Positions 1-6,527 of a stretch of DNA of 8,368 nucleotides are shown here, piece by piece. The stretch spans positions 1-8,368 of the forward strand of contig CAJJMX010000062.1 in NCBI GenBank assembly GCA_905192935.1, in the 5' to 3' direction. Source of the stretch: an uncultured Mailhella sp. Lineage in GTDB: Bacteria; Desulfobacterota; Desulfovibrionia; Desulfovibrionales; Desulfovibrionaceae. Below the pieces are notes generated by a model, which was given only the letters and a program-made list of their open reading frames with translations, made no database searches and was not told the origin of the DNA. Position 1 is the first letter of the stretch; each line of letters starts with the position of its first letter. The translations under genes and the position numbers were made by a program.

Positions 1-2
1 TT

Positions 3-335
3 CATCAGCCGGGGCTCGGGCTGCTTGACGCGCGTGTCCGCCGCAACGCCTTCGGCAGGCAGGTGGACAGCTTTGAAACAAGGCTGGACGTGAAGGGCGT
101 GGCCGACGAGGTCAAGGCCGTGTTCATACGCGCGCCCCTCATCGTGTCGTGCGGGCCTTCGGTGGACGTGCTCTCCTTCGTGGAAGGGCCGCTCGGCAGA
201 AGTCCCGCGGCGGTGCGGCAGGGTAATGTTCTTGCCACGTCGTTTCACCCCGAGCTCACCTCGGACGCAAGGGTCCATGAATATTTTCTGAACATGTGTC
301 AGGCCCGGCGCGCTGCCGGAAAGCCTTCTTCCTGA
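3..335 (+). CDS. pdxT: PdxT, glutaminase subunit of pyridoxal 5'-phosphate synthase (C-terminal part, 5' end outside window)
   Basis: The reading frame is open from the window edge and gives 110 residues ending at the TGA at 333-335. PdxT hydrolyses glutamine and passes ammonia to PdxS (Pdx1), which builds pyridoxal 5'-phosphate from a pentose phosphate and a triose phosphate in the cytoplasm. Visible family motifs are LGLLDARVRRNAFGRQVDSFE near the start and ATSFHPELT near the end. The His (246-248) and Glu (252-254) of the second motif are the His and Glu of the class I glutaminase triad. The nucleophile Cys would lie in the missing first part: the family is usually about 190-200 residues, so some 80 residues are off the left edge. 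pdxS is commonly the upstream neighbour but cannot be seen. The GTG at 63 is an internal codon, not the start. Identification is firm. Confidence 0.95.
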   Translation, partial: HQPGLGLLDARVRRNAFGRQVDSFETRLDVKGVADEVKAVFIRAPLIVSCGPSVDVLSFVEGPLGRSPAAVRQGNVLATSFHPELTSDARVHEYFLNMCQARRAAGKPSS

Positions 336-350
336 AAGGAAGACCCGCTG

Positions 351-380
351 GACGGCGCCCCGGGAAACCGGGGCGCCGTC
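351..380 (+). terminator. Perfect 13-bp GC hairpin with GAAA tetraloop after pdxT
   Basis: Bases 351-363 pair without mismatch with 368-380 around the loop GAAA (364-367), a GNRA tetraloop closed by G-C. It begins 15 bases after the pdxT stop. The sequence that follows (attgcg) has no T-run, so it is not a standard intrinsic terminator. It could be a weak or factor-assisted terminator, or an mRNA 3'-end stabiliser that marks the end of the pdxT transcript. The hairpin is seen directly; its role is inferred. Confidence 0.6.
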
Positions 381-552
381 ATTGCGAAAGCCGGGCAAAC
401 AGGATAAGGCAGAAAAGTCCGCGAGATGCTCCCCGGGGGCGCGGTGCTTTTGCGCATGCGCGGCGCTCGGATGGCGGATGAAATTTTCCGTGCGTTCTCT
501 GACGGCGTTGTCTGAGACACGCGCGCAACGACAAAGAGCCAAGGAGAACTCC

Positions 553-1167
553 ATGCCCGTCATTACTCTTCCTTTCGGTCCGCTGGAAGCGAACTGCCAT
601 ATCGTGCACAACGGCAGGGACGCCGTGGTGTTCGATCCTTCCGACGAGACCGACCTCGTGCTCGGAAAGATTGCCGACAATCATCTTGCGCTGCGGGCCG
701 TGGCGCTCACGCATCTGCACTGCGACCACTGCATAGGCTGCGCCGACATGACGCGCGCCACGGGGCTTCTGCCGCTCGTGGGCGAGGAGGACTGGGCGGA
801 GCGCTCGCTTCTTTTGTGCCGCGGCATGCGCTTCGGCATGGACCTGAAGCCCTTTGAGGCCGAAGTGCTCGCTCCCGGCGAGGTCAGCTGGGGAAGCCTT
901 TCCTGCCGCGTCATCCATACCCCGGGTCATTCCGAAGGCAGTCTCTGCTACTATTTCGCGGACCTCGGTCTCGTGATCACGGGCGACGTGCTGTTCTTCC
1001 GCTCCGTGGGGCGCTCCGATCTGCCCGGCGGCAACGGCGACAAACTCGTGAAGTCCGTGACGGAGACCCTGTACGCGCTGCCCGACAACGTGGTGGTGTA
1101 TCCCGGTCACGGTCAGGAGACGAGCATCGGCTACGAAAAGAAATACAACTGCTGCTGCCGGGCCTGA
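553..1167 (+). CDS. Metallo-beta-lactamase-fold hydrolase, glyoxalase II-like
   Basis: This 204-residue cytoplasmic protein has the full metal-site set of the MBL hydrolase fold: THLHCDH (His54, His56, Asp58, His59), HTPGHS (His126), ITGDVLF (Asp145) and YPGHG (His186). Proteins of this size and layout are annotated as hydroxyacylglutathione hydrolase-like thioesterases, but the substrate cannot be read from the sequence. It has no recognisable glutathione-binding C-terminal domain of true glyoxalase II. The ATG at 553 is chosen because AAGGAG (541-546) lies 6 bases upstream and the PVITLPFGPLEANCH start is typical of the family. The frame stays open upstream to a TTG at 382, but that stretch is basic, low-complexity and lacks a ribosome site. 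The last residues are unusual, NCCCRA, three adjacent cysteines after the conserved GYEKKYN. The 217-base gap after pdxT, with its hairpin, suggests its own promoter, though I find no clear one. Confidence 0.9.
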   Translation: MPVITLPFGPLEANCHIVHNGRDAVVFDPSDETDLVLGKIADNHLALRAVALTHLHCDHCIGCADMTRATGLLPLVGEEDWAERSLLLCRGMRFGMDLKPFEAEVLAPGEVSWGSLSCRVIHTPGHSEGSLCYYFADLGLVITGDVLFFRSVGRSDLPGGNGDKLVKSVTETLYALPDNVVVYPGHGQETSIGYEKKYNCCCRA

Positions 1168-1239
1168 GAGCGGTCTTCGTGGCGTTTCCCGGAGTTGCGG
1201 CCTGCCGCGGTCGTTGCGCCGGACGAGGCAAGGCCCCTG

Positions 1240-1321
1240 TCCCGTTTTCGTCGGCAGGAGTGGAAAATGCGGCATTTCTGCCGCGCCCGGCAGGTCGTTT
1301 TCCGCATCTGAAAAAACGGGA
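1240..1321 (+). other. Nested inverted repeats in the leader of the flavin reductase gene
   Basis: Three stems lie inside one another in the 180-base gap between the hydrolase and the reductase. The outer stem is TCCCGTTTT (1240-1248) with AAAACGGGA (1313-1321). The middle stem is GGAAAA (1262-1267) with TTTTCC (1298-1303). The inner one is GCGGCA (1269-1274) with TGCCGC (1279-1284) around a 4-base loop. All pairs are Watson-Crick. The element ends 16 bases before the GGGAGG ribosome site of the next gene and has no T-run after it, so it is not an intrinsic terminator. It may be a structured 5' leader or a processing site. The pairing is seen; the function is unknown. Confidence 0.4.
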
Positions 1322-1347
1322 AGCGGCGGCAGAGAAGGGAGGAATCC

Positions 1348-1920
1348 GTGACGGCACCTGTCTTTCTGGCTTCGTGCAGTCCGAGACGCGGCGGCAACAG
1401 CGATTTTGCCGCGTCGCTCATGCTGCGGAGCATGGGAATTTCGTGCAGAACATGGCGCATTGCGGATGAGGGCGTCCGGCCCTGCATTTCCTGCGGGCTG
1501 TGCGCATCCCGTCCCGGGACGTGTTCTCTCGATGAACCCGGCGACGGCGCGAGGAACCTGTTTGAAGCGATGTGCGGCGCGCCCGCGAGCGTGATCATCT
1601 CGCCGGTGTACTTTTACCATGTGCCTGCGCAGGCCAAGGCTCTGATAGACCGGGCCCAGCGTTTCTGGAGCTGTGAGGAAAAGCCGGGGCGGGGCAGAGA
1701 GATGACGGCCGTGCTTTTCGGCGCGCGTCTTCGCGGAGAAAAGCTGTTTGAAGGCGCGGAGCGCACGCTGCGGTACATGGCCCTTGCGCTCGGCCTGACA
1801 TGGACGGAGCCCTTGCGTCTTTACGGGCTGGAACATCCCGGAGACCTTGCCTCCAATAAGGAGGCCTGTGCCCGCATCGAGGCGTTTGCCGAAGCGCTGT
1901 CCCGAAGGGCGGCGCAGTGA
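1348..1920 (+). CDS. NAD(P)H-dependent FMN reductase / iron-sulfur flavoprotein-like
   Basis: This 190-residue flavodoxin-fold protein is likely a cytoplasmic flavin-dependent reductase. Residues 9-18 (SCSPRRGGNS) match the phosphate-binding loop for FMN seen in the NADPH-dependent FMN reductase family (usually GSPRKNGNT-like). Residues 82-98 contain the SPVYFYHVPAQAKALIDR segment typical of the family. Between them Cys46, Cys49, Cys52 and Cys59 form CX2CX2CX6C, the compact spacing known from iron-sulfur flavoproteins of anaerobes, where it binds a 4Fe-4S cluster. A cluster is therefore possible but not shown. The GTG start at 1348 is supported by GGGAGG (1337-1342) 5 bases upstream. The stop overlaps the start of the ComF gene by 4 bases (GTGA), indicating translational coupling. 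The electron donor and acceptor are unknown. Confidence 0.87.
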   Translation: MTAPVFLASCSPRRGGNSDFAASLMLRSMGISCRTWRIADEGVRPCISCGLCASRPGTCSLDEPGDGARNLFEAMCGAPASVIISPVYFYHVPAQAKALIDRAQRFWSCEEKPGRGREMTAVLFGARLRGEKLFEGAERTLRYMALALGLTWTEPLRLYGLEHPGDLASNKEACARIEAFAEALSRRAAQ

Positions 1921-2741
1921 AGGCGTCGGAAGGCATGGCGGGCTTCGGCCGTATTGCCGGTCGGGCCGCCCGTCTGTTCGGACTTTGGGAGCGGCGCTGC
2001 GTATCCTGCCGGGAGCCCTTTGAGCCGGAAGAGAACGCGGCCTGTCGCGACTTCTCCGTCGATGATGTTTTGCAGCGCTTTTTCTGTCCTTCCTGCCGGA
2101 GGAAGATGAAGCGCCGCACCACGGGATTCTGTCCGTACTGCGGGGAGCCCTCGGCCGTGGAAGAGGCTCCGTGCATGCCCTGTTCACGCTGTCTTGTCCG
2201 CACGCCGCTATGGGGCGACTTTCTTTTCTTCGGCGTATACGGAGGGCTTTTGCGCGATCTTCTGCTGCGCGTGAAGTTCGGCGGTTCTCTTGCCTGCGCG
2301 GATGTCCTCGGGCGGATGCTGGCGGCGCTGTGCGCGGAGCACTACGAGGTGACGGTAAAGCCCGATGTCATCGTGCCCGTGCCGCTGGATGCGGGAAGAC
2401 TGCGCATGCGCGGCTTCAATCAGTGCCTTGAACTTGTCCGGCATGTTTCGAAGGTCATGAACGTGCCCGTGAGATCCGACCTGCTGATCAAGAGCGGAAA
2501 GGTGACGCCGCAGGAGCTTTTGAGCAGAGAGCAGCGGCAGAGCATGGGACAGCCCTTTGAGGCGGGGGATGCCTCAGGATTGTACGTACTTCTCGTCGAC
2601 GACGTGTGCACCACGGGCACGACACTGGAGCGGGCGGCCGGATGCCTGCTTTCGGCGGGAGCCTGCCGCGTGGATGTGGCCGTGCTGGCCCGCGCGTCGC
2701 GCTTTGAGCGGGACGGAGGGAAGAGCGGCTCCTTGCCATGA
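1917..2741 (+). CDS. ComF-family phosphoribosyltransferase with N-terminal cysteine-rich zinc domain
   Basis: The protein has 274 residues if the GTG at 1917 is used. That codon overlaps the preceding stop, and an ATG at 1935 (residue 7) is an alternative. The first third is a cysteine-rich metal-binding region with CX2C pairs at 28/31, 57/60, 72/75 and 86/89, plus Cys92. The second part is a type I phosphoribosyltransferase fold: VPVPL at about 152-156, RMRGFNQ at 162-168, and the PRPP-binding motif VLLVDDVCTTGTTL at 224-237. In transformable bacteria ComF is needed for DNA uptake into the cytoplasm. In other bacteria such proteins (GntX, ComFC) are widespread with unclear roles. No competence genes are visible here, so a role in transformation is not claimed. 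The gene is co-transcribed with the flavin reductase and ends 30 bases before a strong terminator. Confidence 0.9.
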   Translation: MKASEGMAGFGRIAGRAARLFGLWERRCVSCREPFEPEENAACRDFSVDDVLQRFFCPSCRRKMKRRTTGFCPYCGEPSAVEEAPCMPCSRCLVRTPLWGDFLFFGVYGGLLRDLLLRVKFGGSLACADVLGRMLAALCAEHYEVTVKPDVIVPVPLDAGRLRMRGFNQCLELVRHVSKVMNVPVRSDLLIKSGKVTPQELLSREQRQSMGQPFEAGDASGLYVLLVDDVCTTGTTLERAAGCLLSAGACRVDVAVLARASRFERDGGKSGSLP

Positions 2742-2771
2742 GGCGCCTTCGCCTGCTATGCATAGCGCCGG

Positions 2772-2817
2772 AAAAGTCCGGGAGCGCCGGGGCGTGCCCG
2801 ATCGCCGGACTTTTTTT
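2772..2817 (+). terminator. Rho-independent terminator after the comF-type gene
   Basis: AAAAGTCCGG (2772-2781) pairs with CCGGACTTTT (2805-2814), and the right arm continues into a run of seven T (2811-2817). The 23-base apical part can form a small GGG/CCC stem (2790-2792 with 2797-2799). It begins 30 bases after the ComF stop codon and should end the flavin reductase-ComF transcript. Confidence 0.88.
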
Positions 2818-2940
2818 GCCCGGCCCGTCATGCCTGAGGCCGGGATGTTCCGGGCGCCGCGTCCGGTGTACGCTGAAGGCCGGATGTGTCGCTTGCCGTG
2901 AGCGGCCCCTGTTTTTCCTGCGGCCCTTCATGACGGACGA

Positions 2941-2990
2941 GCCTTTTTCCTGCTTTCCGATGTTGTTGCCTTTTTTCTTCCCTTTGCTTC
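2941..2990 (+). other. Pyrimidine-rich leader before the dihydrouridine synthase gene
   Basis: In this 50-base stretch 42 bases are C or T. It sits directly before the ribosome site AAGGA (2991-2995) of the next gene. Such an unstructured tract can favour ribosome access, act as an S1-binding region or act as a Rho-use site. I see no clear promoter in 2818-3001. The composition is seen; any role is inferred. Confidence 0.3.
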
Positions 2991-3001
2991 AAGGATGATC
3001 C

Positions 3002-4090
3002 ATGTCAGAGCTTCCCATTCGTCCCGACTCTCCCTGGCTGGCCCCTCTTGCGGGCTGGTCCGATCTGCCTTTCCGACTTCTGTGCCGTGAAACGGGCGCT
3101 GCCGTCTGCTGTACGGAAATGGTGAGCGCCAAGGGACTGGTCTACGGCGGACGCAATACCGAGGAGCTTCTTGCCACGACGAGCGTGGAAGGGGAAAGAC
3201 TGGAAGACGGAAGCGAGGTCTGCGATCATCCTCTTGTGGTGCAGATCTTCGGCGCGGAGGTCGAGTTCATGGAACAGGCCGTGCAGATACTGCGTCGCCG
3301 GGGCTTTGTCTGGTTCGACGTGAACATGGGCTGTTCCGTTCCCAAGGTGACGAAGACCGGCGCAGGCGCGGCCATGCTGCGCGATGTGCCGGGCGCTTTG
3401 CGTGTGGCGGAGGCCGTCATTCGTGCGGCGGGTCCCGGAAGGGCGGGATTCAAGATCCGTCTCGGCTGGGATGCGGATCACGAAGTGTACATGGACCTTG
3501 CCCGGGGCCTGGCCGAGCTCGGAGCCGGGTGGATAACGCTGCATCCCCGTTACGCGGTGCAGGGCTTTTCCGGTACGCCGAGGCATGAGGCCGTGGCCGG
3601 GCTTGCCCGTGAACTTCCCGTGCCCGTGATCGCAAGCGGCGATCTTTTCACCGCGGCCGACGGTGTGAGAGTGCTCAGAGAAACGGGGGCTTCCGCCGTC
3701 ATGTACGCGCGCGGCGCGCTCAAGAATCCGGCCATATTTGCCGATCACCGCAGACTTCTGGCGGAAGGCGCGCTGGAAGGGGAACTTCCGCAGGGCTCCG
3801 GCATAGCCTGTGAGGAGGGCAGAAAGCTCGACGCTCAGCATGCCTGCGACGTTTTGGATGATCTTCCCGCGGACAGGGCCGCGCTTGCCGCCGTCATCCG
3901 TCGTCACGCCGTGCTGGCCCGCCGCTATGCGCCGGAGCACGCCCTCCTGAAGATGCGCACCTTCGTGCCGCGCTATGTGAAGAATCTGGAAGGCGCCCGG
4001 GCGCTCAGGCAGGAAATCGTGACCTGCCGGGACTGGGATGCGCTCGATGAGGTGCTGAAGCGGCATCTGGGTGACATCTTCTCCTCTTAA
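3002..4090 (+). CDS. tRNA-dihydrouridine synthase family protein
   Basis: This is a 362-residue FMN enzyme that reduces specific uridines of tRNA to dihydrouridine using NADPH. Motifs follow the family order: APLAGWSDLPFR (14-25, FMN-binding start of the TIM barrel), EMVSAKGL, VQIFGAE, FDVNMGCSVPKV with catalytic Cys111, KIRLGW (Lys151), LHPRY (His181, Arg183), VIASGDLF and VMYARGALKNP (about 233-243). The helical C-terminal RNA-binding domain follows. Several motifs depart from the usual form: GCS instead of GCP at the active site, HPRY instead of HGRT, and ARGA instead of GRGA. The key Cys, Lys and His remain, so activity is likely, but the target position (DusA, B or C type) cannot be assigned. 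The ATG at 3002 has AAGGA 6 bases upstream. It lies ahead of rlmN with 132 bases between, plausibly one transcript of RNA-modifying enzymes. Confidence 0.92.
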   Translation: MSELPIRPDSPWLAPLAGWSDLPFRLLCRETGAAVCCTEMVSAKGLVYGGRNTEELLATTSVEGERLEDGSEVCDHPLVVQIFGAEVEFMEQAVQILRRRGFVWFDVNMGCSVPKVTKTGAGAAMLRDVPGALRVAEAVIRAAGPGRAGFKIRLGWDADHEVYMDLARGLAELGAGWITLHPRYAVQGFSGTPRHEAVAGLARELPVPVIASGDLFTAADGVRVLRETGASAVMYARGALKNPAIFADHRRLLAEGALEGELPQGSGIACEEGRKLDAQHACDVLDDLPADRAALAAVIRRHAVLARRYAPEHALLKMRTFVPRYVKNLEGARALRQEIVTCRDWDALDEVLKRHLGDIFSS

Positions 4091-4222
4091 CAGTAGATTT
4101 CAACAACGGACCGGAATGGTTCCGGCATCGTCCGGCACGGGCTCTGCATCCTCTTCCGTGAAGGGGCCGGGCGACATCTGGAAGGATCAAGAAACTGACC
4201 GCGCTGCGGCCGAGGATTGTGC

Positions 4223-5317
4223 ATGTCTCTTTCAAGCAAAGTGAATCTCTGCGACCTGACGTATCCCGCTCTTGAGAGCTTCGTCACGGATACGCTGGGC
4301 TTCAGGAAGTTCCGCGCCGTGCAGATATGGCAGTGGATATGGGTGAAGAACGTGGCCGGCTTTGAGGCCATGACCGACATTTCCCAGAGCGACAGGGCGA
4401 AGCTTGCGGAGCTTGCCGAGATACGCTGGCCGTCCATTGCCGACGTGCGTGTGAGCTCCGACGGAACCACCAAGTTCCTGCTTGAGCTCGCCGACGGGGA
4501 ACTTGTGGAAACGGTGCTCATTCCGAGCGACGCGCCGAAGAGACCCAACGATATTTCCGTGCGCATGACGCAGTGCGTGTCCACGCAGGTGGGCTGCGCC
4601 ATGGCCTGTTCCTTCTGCAGCACGGGCAAGCTCGGCTTCAGACGCAATATGACCATGGGCGAGATACTGGGACAGGTGCAGGTGGCGCGCGCCTATGTGC
4701 ATGACACGCAGCCGGAACATCCCATCATCCGCAACCTCGTCTACATGGGCATGGGCGAACCTCTGCTCAATCTCGATACGGTCATGGATTCCCTGCGCAC
4801 GCTGGAGCATCCGAAGGGCCTTGCCTTTTCTCCCCGCCGCATCACGGTGTCCACCTGCGGCATCAGATCCGGCATGAGGGAGTTCGGTGAAAGCGGTCTG
4901 GCCTTCCTTGCCGTGTCGCTGCACGCCCCGAATCAGGAACTTCGGGAAAAGCTCATGCCGCGCGCCGCACACTGGCCCCTTGAGGAGCTCATAAGCGCTC
5001 TGGAAGAGTATCCGCTCAAGACAAGGGAGCGCATCACTCTGGAATATCTCGTCATTGCCGGAGTGAACGATCAGCCTGAGCATGTGAAGCAGCTGGCCCG
5101 CATATGCGCGCGCCTCAAGGCCAAGCTGAACCTCATTCCCTACAATCCCACCCCGGGCACGCCGTACCGCGCGCCTTCCGCCGAGGAGCTTCTGCGTTTT
5201 GAAAAAGCGCTGTGGGCCAAGGATATTACGGCCATCGTGCGCAAGAGCAAGGGGCAGGACATCGAGGCGGCCTGCGGTCAGCTTCGCGCCGCCCATGACG
5301 CGGCCTGCGCAAACTGA
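4223..5317 (+). CDS. rlmN: RlmN, radical SAM methyltransferase for 23S rRNA A2503 and tRNA A37
   Basis: This 364-residue enzyme adds a methyl group to C2 of adenosine 2503 in 23S rRNA and, in known members, of A37 in some tRNAs, using two S-adenosylmethionines and a 4Fe-4S cluster. The cluster motif CAMACSFC gives Cys125, Cys129 and Cys132. The two mechanistic cysteines are also present: Cys118 in TQCVSTQVGC, and Cys351 in DIEAACGQL, which carries the transferred methylene. The N-terminal helical domain with FRAVQIWQWIW and the NLIPYNP segment are typical. The ATG at 4223 is preferred over the in-frame TTG at 4217 because GAGGA (4212-4216) is 6 bases upstream of the ATG. The gap from the dus-type gene contains only a small hairpin (CCGGAA 4111-4116 with TTCCGG 4120-4125) and no evident terminator. 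Confidence 0.97.
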   Translation: MSLSSKVNLCDLTYPALESFVTDTLGFRKFRAVQIWQWIWVKNVAGFEAMTDISQSDRAKLAELAEIRWPSIADVRVSSDGTTKFLLELADGELVETVLIPSDAPKRPNDISVRMTQCVSTQVGCAMACSFCSTGKLGFRRNMTMGEILGQVQVARAYVHDTQPEHPIIRNLVYMGMGEPLLNLDTVMDSLRTLEHPKGLAFSPRRITVSTCGIRSGMREFGESGLAFLAVSLHAPNQELREKLMPRAAHWPLEELISALEEYPLKTRERITLEYLVIAGVNDQPEHVKQLARICARLKAKLNLIPYNPTPGTPYRAPSAEELLRFEKALWAKDITAIVRKSKGQDIEAACGQLRAAHDAACAN

Positions 5318-5351
5318 GTCTCTGCCGCGCGTTTCTGCGACAGTTCAGGCC

Positions 5352-5394
5352 AAAAAAGAGGGGGCTTCGCATCCGGCGAAGTCCCCTCTTTTTT
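5352..5394. terminator. Bidirectional intrinsic terminator between rlmN and yddG
   Basis: Bases 5352-5370 pair with 5376-5394 around the 5-base loop ATCCG, giving 19 pairs with only one G-T wobble. One arm starts with six A and the other ends with six T, so the hairpin is followed by a T-run on both strands. It lies 34 bases after the rlmN stop and 14 bases after the yddG stop, serving both convergent genes. Confidence 0.95.
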
Positions 5395-5408
5395 GCGGAG
5401 CATGTCCG

Positions 5409-6308
5409 TTATCTGTGCATGACCGTGGAGCTCCAGCACAGAAGGGAGCCCAGAACGATGACGGCCACGCCCTGCCAGAACGCGCCGTCGAGTCTTGCGC
5501 CTATCCATACCGTGGCGAACAGGCAGGAGAGCACCGGCGTGAAGTAGGAGGCAATGGCGAGAATGGTGATGTTGCCTCTGGTGACGCCGTAGCTCCATGC
5601 GGCATAGGATCCGCCCATGGCCACGGCGCCGATGATGACGCTTATCCATCCCGTGAGGGAGGCGTGAGAAATGTCGCCGTAGCCCGCGAGCCACAGACAG
5701 GTGAACATGACGCTGTCGATGGCGAACACGATGAGCGTGGGGTTCTCGCCGTTGGACCAGGCCCTCGTGAAGTTCGAGTAGGCGGCCCACGCCACGGCTC
5801 CGAGAAAGGCAAGGACATAGCTCCACGGATTGTTCTGCACATGCAGCCATATTTCCGCAGGCTGTATGCCGCGCTCTCCGCCGAGCACCATCATGACGCC
5901 GAGAAAGCTGATGATGACGCCGGGAACTATCCACCATCTTGCCTTCTGACCGTTGAAGAGCACGGCAAAAAGCACCACGAGGCAGGGCCAGAGATAGTTG
6001 ACCATGCCCACTTCCACGGTCTGCTGTCCGCCGTCGGACAGATAGAGCGACAGGCAGAAGCAGACGGAACATACGTTGGCGAGGGGAAGGCCGAGGAAAA
6101 GATATTTTCTGGGATAGGCGCTCAACCTGGGAAGCCCGAGAAAGAAGACGAGAAAGACGCAGGTGGAAACGTAGAGGACGGACAGCCCTGCGGCAAGACC
6201 GAACTGCTCCGTGATGCTCCGCACCAGCCCGACGGACATTCCCCAGCAGACGGGAGCGGTGAGCCCGAGAAGCGTGGCCTTGCGGCTTGCGGAAGGAAGA
6301 TAGGACAT
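5409..6308 (-). CDS. yddG: YddG-type aromatic amino acid exporter (DMT/EamA superfamily)
   Basis: This 299-residue inner-membrane protein is hydrophobic throughout, with about ten predicted membrane segments, the usual DMT topology. It resembles E. coli YddG, as recalled, over its whole length: RKATLLGL at the start, VEVGMVNYLWP (98-108), LFNGQKARWWIVPG, AFLGAVAWAAY, GNITILAIASYFTPVLS and GSLLCW at the end. YddG exports phenylalanine, tyrosine and tryptophan and has been linked to export of toxic compounds such as methyl viologen. The ATG at 6308 is chosen over an upstream codon at 6365 because AAGGAG lies 5 bases before it on the - strand and the family begins about there. It converges on rlmN and diverges from the TetR gene. 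Substrate specificity here is inferred from similarity. Confidence 0.93.
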   Translation of the reverse strand: MSYLPSASRKATLLGLTAPVCWGMSVGLVRSITEQFGLAAGLSVLYVSTCVFLVFFLGLPRLSAYPRKYLFLGLPLANVCSVCFCLSLYLSDGGQQTVEVGMVNYLWPCLVVLFAVLFNGQKARWWIVPGVIISFLGVMMVLGGERGIQPAEIWLHVQNNPWSYVLAFLGAVAWAAYSNFTRAWSNGENPTLIVFAIDSVMFTCLWLAGYGDISHASLTGWISVIIGAVAMGGSYAAWSYGVTRGNITILAIASYFTPVLSCLFATVWIGARLDGAFWQGVAVIVLGSLLCWSSTVMHR

Positions 6309-6384
6309 GTCGTCTCCTTGCGGATGAAAAAGAAGGGATGCGTTTGCCCTTCCGTCAGTTTTCATCTTTTGTCAATGTCTTTTT

Positions 6385-6390
6385 ATTATA
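6385..6390 (-). promoter_or_regulatory. Probable -10 box of the yddG promoter
   Basis: On the - strand these bases read TATAAT, a perfect sigma-70 -10 box, in an AT-rich stretch about 77 bases upstream of the yddG start. The hexamer 17 bases further upstream (CTAAAA, 6413-6408) is a poor -35, so the promoter may depend on an activator; the palindromes at 6414-6447 are placed for one. A TTGACA at 6375-6370 on the same strand has no matching -10. Confidence 0.5.
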
Positions 6391-6413
6391 TGAAATTTAT
6401 TGAAGTTTTTTAG

Positions 6414-6447
6414 ATCTTTTCCAAAAGATGGGCGCTTTTTCAAAAAG
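6414..6447. repeat. Two adjacent A/T palindromes upstream of yddG, candidate operators
   Basis: ATCTTTT-CC-AAAAGAT (6414-6429) and CTTTTT-C-AAAAAG (6435-6447) are perfect inverted repeats whose centres are about 20 bases apart, close to two turns of the helix. A further ATCTTTT half-site lies at 6364-6370 in the yddG leader. Their place just upstream of the weak -35 region of yddG suits a dimeric regulator binding twice. The protein that binds them is unknown. Confidence 0.4.
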
Positions 6448-6462
6448 TGGACTGAGCTTTTA

Positions 6463-6508
6463 GGACAGAAGGGGACAGAAGATCCGGATGATTTTTGACT
6501 TGACAGAA
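6463..6508. repeat. Direct repeats GGACAGAA with 10-base period
   Basis: GGACAGAA occurs at 6463-6470 and again at 6473-6480, exactly one helical turn apart, and a third GACAGAA lies at 6502-6508, overlapping the candidate -35 box TTGACA. Helically phased direct repeats are a common form of regulator binding site, but three short copies could also be chance. Confidence 0.3.
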
Positions 6509-6527
6509 CGAGGGGAGTAGTTCAAAT
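6500..6527 (+). promoter_or_regulatory. Candidate + strand promoter for the 6534-6756 transcript
   Basis: TTGACA (6500-6505) is a perfect -35 box. Sixteen bases later TCAAAT (6522-6527) matches four of six -10 positions. The predicted start is near 6534. Surrounding DNA is AT-rich compared with the genes. A second overlapping TTGACT (6495-6500) has no better -10. The promoter is inferred from motif matches only, but a terminator 190 bases downstream with no gene between supports a transcript. Confidence 0.4.

Noticed and set aside
382..552. 57-residue N-terminal extension of the MBL-fold hydrolase
   Set aside because: It starts at TTG without a ribosome site, and a strong site precedes the ATG at 553 where family similarity begins.
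379..2187. 602-codon open frame on the - strand across the hydrolase, reductase and start of ComF
   Set aside because: It is antisense to three genes with clear family motifs, and its translation is rich in Arg, Pro and Ala with no recognisable domain, as expected for a shadow frame in GC-rich DNA.
2738..2998. 86-codon + strand frame after ComF
   Set aside because: It spans an intrinsic terminator and a pyrimidine-rich leader, and it has no ribosome site or recognisable features.
3005..4066. 353-codon - strand frame opposite the dihydrouridine synthase gene
   Set aside because: It mirrors the real gene almost end to end, has a His- and Arg-rich translation and shows no family motifs.
4232..5296. 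354-codon - strand frame opposite rlmN
   Set aside because: rlmN on the + strand is certain; the opposite frame is a compositional shadow.
5199..6413. 404-codon + strand frame across yddG
   Set aside because: It would run through the bidirectional terminator and overlap rlmN; the translation is charged low-complexity, while the opposite strand encodes a well-recognised transporter.
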